From contig DKJQ01000394.1 of assembly GCA_002454845.1 (NCBI GenBank), positions 770 through 7,191 on the forward strand: a stretch of DNA of 6,422 bases. Reading direction: 5' to 3'. The notes beneath the pieces are model-generated. The model searched no databases, was not told where the DNA came from, and saw nothing but the letters and a program-made list of their open reading frames with translations. The stretch's first letter is position 1. Each line of letters opens with the position of its first letter. Origin of the DNA: Ignavibacteria bacterium UBA6688 (lineage in GTDB: Bacteria; Bacteroidota; Ignavibacteria; UBA10030). The position numbers and the translations under genes are program-made. Below, in pieces: positions 1 through 4,920 of this stretch.

Positions 1-148
1 GCCATAACACCGACCGGCCATGTGCGTGGGCCCGGGTGGTACCGATAAAAATATCAATCCCTCCCGCCTCCGGTGTTTCCACGGAAGCCACTACTCGCTG
101 AATCTCCAAAGGTTCGGTTGTGAGACTGATCATAGATTGTTTGTCCAT
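1..148 (-). CDS. moaE: Molybdopterin synthase catalytic (large) subunit MoaE, N-terminal part only
   Basis: MoaE forms a heterotetramer with MoaD and transfers sulfur from the MoaD C-terminal thiocarboxylate to cyclic pyranopterin monophosphate (precursor Z), giving molybdopterin in the cytosol. Only the first 49 codons are visible; the rest lies beyond the left edge. The translation opens MDKQSMISLTTEPLEI, and residues 30-46 read GIDIFIGTTRAHAHGRS. This matches the conserved early MoaE strand, in which a hydrophobic run leads into a G-T-x-R segment followed by a loop. Two starts are possible: ATG at 148-146, or the sixth codon at 133-131, which begins MISLTTEPL and looks more like the usual family start. 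Neither has a strong Shine-Dalgarno sequence. It lies 145 bp downstream of moaD on the same strand. The family call is fairly firm, but nothing can be said about the catalytic C-terminal half. Confidence 0.82.
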   Translation of the reverse strand, partial: MDKQSMISLTTEPLEIQRVVASVETPEAGGIDIFIGTTRAHAHGRSVLW

Positions 149-165
149 GCATGCCCGGCTCTTAA

Positions 166-281
166 ACCACCGATGACACACCGGTAGGTACTGATGAATC
201 ACACCTTATAACCGCATCCTGGGAAATCCAAAATGCCGCACCAACGATTTTATCGATGGCGTTCTGTGTGCCATCGGTGGT
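166..281. repeat. Imperfect inverted repeat in the moaD-moaE spacer
   Basis: The arm at 166-182 (accaccgatgacacacc) is the reverse complement of 265-281 at 15 of 17 positions, with 82 bp between the arms. Reading outward to inward, both arms begin ACCACCGATG, as terminal inverted repeats would. I found no target-site duplication next to the arms. A second, shorter hairpin (cgatggc at 254-260 with gccatcg at 270-276, 9-nt loop) overlaps the right arm. No T-run follows it on either strand, so it does not look like a terminator. The repeat could be an operator pair, an RNA fold between moaD and moaE, or the remains of a small non-autonomous element. Confidence 0.5.
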
Positions 282-293
282 GAAGACCTTTTC

Positions 294-539
294 TTATCCG
301 CCGCTGACAGGAGGGATGATTGCCACCTCATCCCCCGGCCGGAGCGGATGTCCTTCCGGCACATACTCCCGGTTCACCGCAAGGCGCAGGCTTCGACGCC
401 AACCGGTGAACTGTGGATTGAGACGGCTCAATATGTCGAGCACTTCACTGGCCTTGGCATCGGGGGATACTTCCACCTCCCGTTCCTCGAAACCAGCCAA
501 CTCCTTCGCAATTGAAAACAACCGCAAGGTAACCTTCAT
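294..539 (-). CDS. moaD: Molybdopterin synthase sulfur-carrier (small) subunit MoaD
   Basis: This is the ubiquitin-like sulfur carrier of molybdopterin synthase. Its C-terminal glycine is adenylated by a MoeB-type enzyme, turned into a thiocarboxylate, and donates sulfur in the MoaE active site. The protein is 81 aa from the chosen ATG, normal for the family. It begins MKVTLRLFSIAKELAG, the usual first beta strand and helix, and ends PGDEVAIIPPVSGG. The terminal Gly-Gly after the hydrophobic strand is the key functional signature and is intact. I chose ATG at 539-537 because MoaD proteins typically begin there. A TTG at 554-552 would add five residues and overlap the moeA stop by four bases (TTGA), which would fit translational coupling. 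No convincing Shine-Dalgarno sequence decides between them. The gene follows moeA directly and precedes moaE, as in a cofactor operon. Confidence 0.9.
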   Translation of the reverse strand: MKVTLRLFSIAKELAGFEEREVEVSPDAKASEVLDILSRLNPQFTGWRRSLRLAVNREYVPEGHPLRPGDEVAIIPPVSGG

Positions 540-550
540 AGGGAACTCAT

Positions 551-1777
551 TCAAGAGAGAAATTCAATCTCCACCAGTTCACCCGCCTTGATGTCCATCT
601 GCTCCTCCCGGAGTGTGATCAGGCAATTTGCCCGCGCCATGGAGGAGAGGACGCCCGAGCTCTGCGTCCCGGTCGTACGAACAACCAGCCGCCCATGTTC
701 ACTCCGTGCCACCCCACGGCTGAAATGGCGCTTCTGGTCGTGCTTTCGAATATCGTGTTCGATCGTCGCATGGAGACGAAGAACTCCATCGTCCTCCCTC
801 CCGGTCATCCGGAAGAGAGCAGGGCGGACAAATTGAAGGAACGTGACCATGGTTGATACCGGATTCCCCGGCAAGGCAAAGACCGGCACCGGGACAGCGG
901 CACCCGGCTTCCCGTACAGGCCAAAAGCCAGCGGCTTGCCCGGTTTGATGTTGACCTTCCAGAACAGGATCTCCACCCCAATTTTCTTCATTGTCTGCAA
1001 AACCAGATCATACTTCCCTACCGACACTCCCCCTGATGTGATGAGGACGTCGCATTCCAATCCCTTTCGTATCGCCCTTTCCAATTCCCCCTCTTCATCC
1101 CTCGCCATCCCAAGGCCGACCGGTTCGCCACCGCTTTCCAGCACCGAACCGAACAGGGAGTAAGCATTGCTGTTCCGGATCTTTCCGGGAACGAGCGGTT
1201 CGTCGACATCGATCAGTTCATTCCCCGTCGTCAGGATCCCGACCTTCGGTCTGCGAAAAACCGGCACCTCCATTTTCCCCAACGAAGCAAGAATCCCGAG
1301 ATGAGCGGGGCGAAGGAAAGTCCCCTTTGTCATGACCGTCTCTCCCACACGAAGATCCTCCCCCCGCCTCCGGACATTATTTCCTTCCGGTACCAAGTCT
1401 GCAATTTCAATCGATCCATTCCGGACGACCACCTGCTCCTGTTCGATCACAGCATCGGCTCCAGGTGGAAGCGGGGCCCCGGTCATAATCCGGATCGCCG
1501 TCCCTTTTCCCATCACGAGGGAGCTGACGGCTCCCGCGCCAACCTCCCCGGCAACCTCGAGACAAACTCCACCGCTGCCCGAATGGGCGTTGACCGTATC
1601 GGAGGTGCGGACGGCATAGCCATCCATCGAGGAGTTGTCAAAGGGGGGAATGTCGTGCTCTGCAACAATGTCGCTTGCAAGAACCCGGTTGAGCGCCTCT
1701 TTGAAGGAGATTGGTTCCGAAGCCAGGACTGGAACCTGGTGCGAGATCAGTTCTCTGGCTTCGCTAAACGAACGCAT
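551..1777 (-). CDS. moeA: Molybdopterin molybdenumtransferase MoeA
   Basis: MoeA inserts molybdate into adenylylated molybdopterin, the last step in making active molybdenum cofactor. The protein is 408 aa, the normal length, and appears complete. Visible landmarks in order are: PPFDNSSMDGYAVR (44-57), the family's hallmark loop; AIRIMTGAPLPPGADAV (94-110); RRRGEDLRVGE (136-146); GILTTGNELI (180-189), with the conserved acidic residue at 187; the molybdopterin-binding SGGVSVGKYD (248-257); NIKPGKP (276-282); and ALPGNPVS (301-308). The C-terminal domain runs from about 330. The start is ATG at 1777-1775; the same frame meets TGA four codons upstream, so no earlier start exists. Shine-Dalgarno support is weak (GGAAGAG about 17 nt away). 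A sigma70-like promoter just upstream predicts a very short leader. moeA heads the minus-strand operon and is followed almost without gap by moaD. Confidence 0.96.
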   Translation of the reverse strand: MRSFSEARELISHQVPVLASEPISFKEALNRVLASDIVAEHDIPPFDNSSMDGYAVRTSDTVNAHSGSGGVCLEVAGEVGAGAVSSLVMGKGTAIRIMTGAPLPPGADAVIEQEQVVVRNGSIEIADLVPEGNNVRRRGEDLRVGETVMTKGTFLRPAHLGILASLGKMEVPVFRRPKVGILTTGNELIDVDEPLVPGKIRNSNAYSLFGSVLESGGEPVGLGMARDEEGELERAIRKGLECDVLITSGGVSVGKYDLVLQTMKKIGVEILFWKVNIKPGKPLAFGLYGKPGAAVPVPVFALPGNPVSTMVTFLQFVRPALFRMTGREDDGVLRLHATIEHDIRKHDQKRHFSRGVARSEHGRLVVRTTGTQSSGVLSSMARANCLITLREEQMDIKAGELVEIEFLS

Positions 1778-1801
1778 GAAGTATCGTCATAAGTCTCTTC
1801 C

Positions 1802-1830
1802 AATATATTTATCAGGAGTAGGAAAATCAA
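1802..1830 (-). promoter_or_regulatory. Probable sigma70-type promoter for moeA-moaD-moaE
   Basis: On the minus strand, TTGATT (1830-1825) is followed after exactly 17 nt by TATATT (1807-1802). The boxes match the consensus at 4 of 6 and 5 of 6 positions. Transcription would begin near 1795, giving a leader of about 18 nt before the moeA ATG. That is too short to hold a molybdenum-cofactor riboswitch. The call rests on pattern and position only. If the organism is a Bacteroidota member, its main sigma factor may prefer a different box. Confidence 0.5.
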
Positions 1831-1842
1831 GCCGGGAGATTT

Positions 1843-1854
1843 CACCGGTGGTGA
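1843..1854 (-). promoter_or_regulatory. Possible operator upstream of the moeA promoter
   Basis: The minus strand reads TCACCACCGGTG here. The moaD-moaE spacer has TCACCACCGATG on the same strand at 283-272 (11 of 12 identical) and a partial inverted copy at 164-175. This site lies about 12 nt upstream of the -35 box, centred near -53 from the predicted start, where an activator could bind. It contains the palindromic core CACCGGTG. No regulator can be named from the sequence. Confidence 0.25.
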
Positions 1855-2100
1855 TCCTTCCGAAGCATTGAACATTGAAGAATTTACACTCATTTCACCG
1901 AGAGAAGCGTTGATCCGTTTTTCATGATCTGCAATAACGCCGAAATCACGTCAAATAGCGACTTACGATGGAGCCGGAGCAACCGGCAAGGGTATGGGGA
2001 ATACCACGATTCTGGCACGGGGATGGAACCTCATGGAGGACAGCAATAGAAGCATCATGATATGAGATCACATCGAACCTGAAGGACAAGGACGGACTGT

Positions 2101-2772
2101 ATGATGCAAGAGACGGCAAATCTTTGGTCGGAATTACACAAGGCTGGGGAACGACACGTAAACAGTCTTTCCAAGATGATGGACAGTGCTGCACCCGAGC
2201 CGGGTCACCTGGTTTTCGTCGACACAAAGCGACTCACATTCCGGCTGAACGAATTCGAGCCTGTGGCGTTCTCCGCCATCGATGTCTCGACACATCTCCA
2301 GGTTGCGCGACTCTACCTGACGACCACCGTCGGCTCGTCCGTGGATTTTTTGGATTTCCTCAGCCGAAAATTTCCCTTCCCCATTTCGGAAATCCGCACC
2401 TCCGGTCATAGTCCGTTCTCCAACTCCACGAAGCTTCAGGCGAGTCACCCCTTTACTTCCTCGGCTGCGGCGAGGGGGATTCTGCATTCCGTCATCCCCG
2501 ATCCGCGGGAGGACGTCCTGCTGTCGATCCTCTCCAAAATGACCTTCGGAGGGTTCTTCGAAGGTTCGATCGACTACTCCGCCGAGCAGCGCCTGATGCG
2601 CGAACTTATCAATTTCCTTTTCTTTCATAACAACCATCGCTCCCTCCCCTCCCTGGGAGGAATCAGTCCGATTCAGAAACTCAAACAATTCCAAGGATTC
2701 GGTCATCTGCACGTCTTCGATCCTTACGCTGTGGAGCTTGGCCTGGAGCCCGGGCAATTCCATCATTCCTGA
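2101..2772 (+). CDS. Integrase/transposase-core-like protein with degenerate catalytic site
   Basis: The 223-aa protein follows the pattern of the retroviral-type integrase core (rve, as in IS481/IS3-like transposases). GHLVFVDTKRLTF (35-47) matches the first strand carrying the first catalytic Asp (D41). FSAIDVSTHLQVARLYL (57-73) matches the second strand, and FLDFLSRKFPFPISEIRT (83-100) leads to the position of the second Asp. Transposases have TDNG there; this protein has TSGH (100-103). The later part, with MRELINFLFFHNNHRSLPSLGG (166-187), matches the helix and Y-N-x-x-R-P-H-x-x-L-G region, but the glutamate-bearing N-G-x-x-E-R motif before it is not recognisable. I infer a catalytically dead protein. 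It lacks the N-terminal DNA-binding domain of full transposases, but its frame is uninterrupted. The start is ATG 2101 with AAGGA 8 nt upstream. It could be a decaying transposase or a domesticated derivative; its function is unknown. Confidence 0.68.
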   Translation: MMQETANLWSELHKAGERHVNSLSKMMDSAAPEPGHLVFVDTKRLTFRLNEFEPVAFSAIDVSTHLQVARLYLTTTVGSSVDFLDFLSRKFPFPISEIRTSGHSPFSNSTKLQASHPFTSSAAARGILHSVIPDPREDVLLSILSKMTFGGFFEGSIDYSAEQRLMRELINFLFFHNNHRSLPSLGGISPIQKLKQFQGFGHLHVFDPYAVELGLEPGQFHHS

Positions 2773-2800
2773 CAATCACTCCAACGGCAGGGAATCCACC

Positions 2801-2992
2801 ATGTTCCAGTGTCCTCAGTGTCGCGCCGACAAAGCACACCTTCTTCCCATTGAGGACCTTCAGCAGATGCAGAGAGGCCTTCTCGACATCAACAATCTTC
2901 TGGCGGCAGCCTGCAAAGATTTGTCAGGGGAAAATGAGGCGCTCAAGAGACGTCTCGATGAAGCCCGTTCTCACCGCGGGAGAAAGGCCTGA
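2801..2992 (+). CDS. Small CxxC and coiled-coil hypothetical protein
   Basis: I do not recognise this gene. The 63-aa product begins MFQCPQCRADKAHLLP, with one CPQC pair at residues 4-7 and a histidine at 13. A helical stretch follows from about 18 to 58, with regularly spaced leucines and many charged residues (SGENEALKRRLDEARSH at 42-58), as in a short coiled coil. A basic tail (RGRKA) closes it. One Cys pair is only half of a normal zinc ribbon, so metal binding would need dimerisation or other ligands. I chose ATG 2801 because AGGGA lies about 8 nt upstream; a TTG at 2738 would add 21 unremarkable residues and overlap the previous gene. It lies 28 bp after the integrase-like gene, so co-transcription is likely. 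The coding call rests on its start signal, sensible composition and context. Confidence 0.6.
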   Translation: MFQCPQCRADKAHLLPIEDLQQMQRGLLDINNLLAAACKDLSGENEALKRRLDEARSHRGRKA

Positions 2993-3043
2993 GGATCGTT
3001 CCAACATTCCACCAATCGCTTTCTGATCGCCCCACACCGAGGC

Positions 3044-3072
3044 TTGATTCTTAGCCCATTAACGGTTATCTT
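3044..3072 (+). promoter_or_regulatory. Possible sigma70-type promoter upstream of the tRNA gene
   Basis: TTGATT (3044-3049), a 17-nt spacer and TATCTT (3067-3072) form a plausible promoter. Its -35 box is identical to the one proposed for moeA. It would start near 3079 and would have to read through the weak hairpin at 3101-3134 to reach the tRNA. The alternative is the TTG/TATTTATG pair inside that hairpin region, which lies closer to the tRNA. I cannot tell which is used. Confidence 0.3.
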
Positions 3073-3100
3073 CCTGTTACGATACAGCGGTTCCCCTCAC

Positions 3101-3134
3101 GACTATTGGACAATTCGATAGTCAATTTTTATTT
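3101..3134 (+). terminator. Weak hairpin with T-rich tail after the small gene
   Basis: GACTATTG (3101-3108) pairs with CGATAGTC (3116-3123) over 8 bp including one G-U, with a 7-nt loop, and is followed by AATTTTTATTT. The stem is poor in G and C, so as an intrinsic terminator for the two-gene unit ending at 2992 it would be inefficient. The same bases can be read as a promoter (TTG at 3106-3108, 21 nt, TATTTATG at 3130-3137, close to the Bacteroidota TAnnTTTG box), so the role is ambiguous. Confidence 0.35.
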
Positions 3135-3195
3135 ATGGTCGGAGGCCTGGCAATCGGGCGGCTTTTCGATGTCCCTGCTGTTTCGTTCGTCTTAT

Positions 3196-3269
3196 GGCGG
3201 GGTAGCTCAGTCGGTTAGAGCGTCGGAATCATAATCCGCAGGTCGTGGGTTCGAATCCCTCCCCCGCTA
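3196..3269 (+). tRNA. tRNA with CAT anticodon, most likely elongator tRNA-Met
   Basis: The 74-nt gene folds as a cloverleaf. The acceptor GGCGGGG (3196-3202) pairs with CCCCGCT (3262-3268), with G1-U72 at the end. The D arm is GCTC/GAGC, the anticodon loop is ATCATAA with CAT at 34-36, and the T loop is TTCGAAT. The discriminator is A73. CCA is not encoded (the next bases are CAC). The anticodon stem lacks the three G-C pairs of an initiator tRNA, so it is elongator Met or the lysidine-modified tRNA-Ile(CAU). The acceptor resembles elongator Met, including the terminal G-U that I recall from Bacillus tRNA-Met. Two stem positions are unpaired: U27/C43 in the anticodon stem and U-U at the second pair of the T stem. 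Confidence 0.93.
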
Positions 3270-3508
3270 CACAATACTTCGGGAGCCCATTGAGAGGATC
3301 GGTTCCTTCCTGGACCATTCTTGAACAGGGTGACCCGTGAAGTCTCCCACTTTCCATGGATCGGGAAGTTAAGGAGATGGAACACGTTCACAACCCCGAT
3401 CACGACTATGTCGGGATTGGGGTTCTTTTTTTTAGAGAGGCTGAATGAGGACGCGGCGGTGGGAAAACAGTCCCTGCCTGTGCACTCCTTCTCCCACAAG
3501 AGAGAACA
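3270..3508. other. Spacer between the tRNA gene and tilS
   Basis: This 239-bp stretch holds a strong intrinsic terminator at 3392-3433 and no gene I can support. The 122 bp before the terminator would be the tRNA 3' trailer. The 75 bp after it contain no recognisable promoter boxes. They can form a hairpin (GTGGGA at 3459-3464 with TCCCAC at 3492-3497) close to the tilS start, with a smaller ACAG/CTGT stem nested inside. Confidence 0.55.
3392..3433 (+). terminator. Strong intrinsic terminator after the tRNA gene
   Basis: AACCCCGATC (3392-3401) pairs with GATTGGGGTT (3415-3424) over 10 bp with one G-U. After an A/G mismatch come four more pairs (CGAC with GTCG) closed by a 3-nt TAT loop. The stem is followed by C and eight T residues (3426-3433). 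Geometry and the T-run are those of a factor-independent terminator reading on the plus strand. It would end the tRNA transcript about 120 nt past the mature 3' end, and it lies only 75 bp before tilS. Confidence 0.88.
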
Positions 3509-4903
3509 ATGAATTCCATCAACCATCCGCTGGGACAAAGGTTCGCGGATTTTGTGCAAGCCGGATCGCTGGTTCGCACCGGGGATACCATCATCGTGGC
3601 GGTGAGCGGCGGGGTGGACTCGATGGTGATGCTGCATCTGTTGTTCTCCCTCAAGGAACGCCTGGACCTGCGTCTTGTTGTGGCTCATGTAAACCACCAA
3701 CTTCGTGGGGACGAGTCTCTGGAGGATGAAGAATTCGTCCGACGAATTGCGCGAGCGTTGTCTCTCCCGTTTCACGTGACCCGGACCGATACGGCGGACC
3801 ATGCACACCGTTTCAAGCTTTCGAAACAGGAAGCGGCACGCGCGCTTCGCTACCGGTTCTTCGAGGAACTCCGGTTGGAACTTGGGGCCCGTGCGGTCTC
3901 GACCGCACATCAGGCCGACGACAACGCTGAGACGGTACTGTTGAACGCCTTGCGAGGAACGGGCATCCGCGGCCTCAGCGGAATCCCGGTGCACCGGAAC
4001 GACGGTGCCATTATCCGTCCCCTCCTCTTTGCGCGGCGAAGCGACATTGAAGAGTACGCGCGGATCAACAACATCTCCTTCCGTTACGATTCATCGAACG
4101 ATTCCCAGGAGTACAAGAGGAACTATCTCCGCAAAACCGTGATCCCGCTCCTTCGATCGGAAATTCACCCGGATGTCGTCGGGTCCCTCAACCGAGTATC
4201 TGCTGTCATGCGTCAACTCGACGAACGAATCGGCCGGGAGGTCGCGGAGCGCTGGCATACGTTGGTGACACGGGACCAGACCGGCACCACCCGCGTTCGG
4301 ATCTCCGACCTGTTGTCAGAACCGACATTCCTGCAAGAAGAGATCATTCTTCGTCTCCTCCGGTCTCTCCGGGTCGAGCTCCAGGCGGAGAAGGTCCTGC
4401 AGATTCTTGGGCTTTGCTCACAATCAACCGGACGCTCCCTGCAACTTTCCCGGGACATCGTCGTCTATCGGGACCGGAATGCCCTGGTCTTTGTGCCGCA
4501 GACCGTGGTCGAGGGACCGGACCAGGTCGTGGAGCTCGGACAAACGTACATCTTCCCATCCTTCCGGTTTGCGGTGGGCCCGACAGGCCCCCCTCCCGAA
4601 GCGATGACCGGCGGTAAAGAAGTCGAACTCGTGGACGCAGCGCGCCTGGGAACCCGCCTCAGGCTCCGGACCTGGAGGAATGGAGATTGGTTTATGCCCT
4701 TGGGCATGAAGACGCGCAAGAAACTGAGTGACTTTTTCACCGATGAGAAGGTCCCCCGCTTCGAGAAAGGCCATATCCCCATCCTGGAATCGGACGATGC
4801 CATCGTGTGGGTTTGCGGCAGGCGTTTGGATGAGCGCTTCAAAGTGACCCCCTCGACGAGGTTCGTCGTCCGTTTGGAGTACTCCCCTACAATATCAACA
4901 TAG
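3509..4903 (+). CDS. tilS: tRNA(Ile)-lysidine synthase TilS
   Basis: TilS uses ATP and lysine to turn C34 of tRNA-Ile(CAU) into lysidine, which switches codon reading from AUG to AUA and charging from Met to Ile. The protein is 464 aa, the usual long form with all three parts. The N-terminal PP-loop ATPase domain shows IIVAVSGGVDSMVMLHLL (28-45, P-loop SGGVDS at 33-38), AHVNHQLRG (59-67), the conserved HQADDNAET (134-142) and the KRNYLRKTVIPLL segment (203-215). A middle helical linker follows. The C-terminal TilS domain has RNGDWFMPLGM (390-400), KKLSDFF (404-410), the KVPRFEKGHIPIL stretch (414-426) and WVCGRRLDERFKVT (434-447). The start is ATG 3509 with a purine-rich AAGAGAGAA just upstream; Shine-Dalgarno pairing is modest. 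It is followed 17 bp later by hpt. A CAT-anticodon tRNA lies 239 bp upstream. Confidence 0.96.
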   Translation: MNSINHPLGQRFADFVQAGSLVRTGDTIIVAVSGGVDSMVMLHLLFSLKERLDLRLVVAHVNHQLRGDESLEDEEFVRRIARALSLPFHVTRTDTADHAHRFKLSKQEAARALRYRFFEELRLELGARAVSTAHQADDNAETVLLNALRGTGIRGLSGIPVHRNDGAIIRPLLFARRSDIEEYARINNISFRYDSSNDSQEYKRNYLRKTVIPLLRSEIHPDVVGSLNRVSAVMRQLDERIGREVAERWHTLVTRDQTGTTRVRISDLLSEPTFLQEEIILRLLRSLRVELQAEKVLQILGLCSQSTGRSLQLSRDIVVYRDRNALVFVPQTVVEGPDQVVELGQTYIFPSFRFAVGPTGPPPEAMTGGKEVELVDAARLGTRLRLRTWRNGDWFMPLGMKTRKKLSDFFTDEKVPRFEKGHIPILESDDAIVWVCGRRLDERFKVTPSTRFVVRLEYSPTIST

Positions 4904-4920
4904 AAAGATCGTCTTACCGT

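Larger units (their letters stand above)
1778..2100. other. Gene-free 323-bp region between divergent moeA and the integrase-like gene
   Basis: No ORF here is convincing; the reading frames are short and resemble no family I recognise. The left part holds the moeA promoter and possible operator. A perfect tandem copy of CATTGAA lies at 1866-1879. A weak plus-strand promoter can be drawn as TTGATC (1910-1915), 17 nt, AATAAC (1933-1938), implying a leader of roughly 155 nt for the gene at 2101. A small hairpin, GCCGG-AGCAA-CCGGC, lies at 1973-1987 without a T-run. The N-terminal helix-turn-helix domain usual for transposases of the downstream type was not found in any plus-strand frame here. 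Confidence 0.5.

Noticed and set aside
256..591. A 111-codon plus-strand ORF opposite moaD
   Set aside because: It is the antisense of moaD, whose Gly-Gly C-terminus and length are convincing.
1778..2000. Molybdenum-cofactor riboswitch upstream of moeA
   Set aside because: The predicted promoter leaves a leader of only about 18 nt, and I see no conserved riboswitch structure in the flanking sequence by eye.
1946..2227. A 93-codon minus-strand ORF in the region upstream of the integrase-like gene
   Set aside because: It overlaps the start of the integrase-like gene, has no recognisable domain, and its composition looks random.
2134..2775. A 213-codon minus-strand ORF opposite the integrase-like gene
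   Set aside because: The plus-strand frame matches an integrase core in order and spacing and has a good ribosome-binding site. The minus-strand product has no recognisable motif.
3326..3341. T-box-like string AGGGTGACCCGTG upstream of the terminator
   Set aside because: It matches the T-box consensus only in the first six bases, lacks the rest of the ACCGCG half, and no specifier stem is visible. GGGTGACCC is better explained as a tiny palindrome.
3356..3445. A 29-codon ORF starting MDREVKEMEHVHN in the tRNA-tilS spacer
   Set aside because: It runs straight through the intrinsic terminator hairpin and its T-run, so it would not be transcribed whole. It lacks family features.
3215..3994. 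A 259-codon minus-strand ORF across the tRNA and the start of tilS
   Set aside because: Its C-terminal end (GGGIRTHDLRIM) is the well-known false peptide from the antisense of a tRNA gene, and the rest is antisense to the terminator and to a clear tilS.
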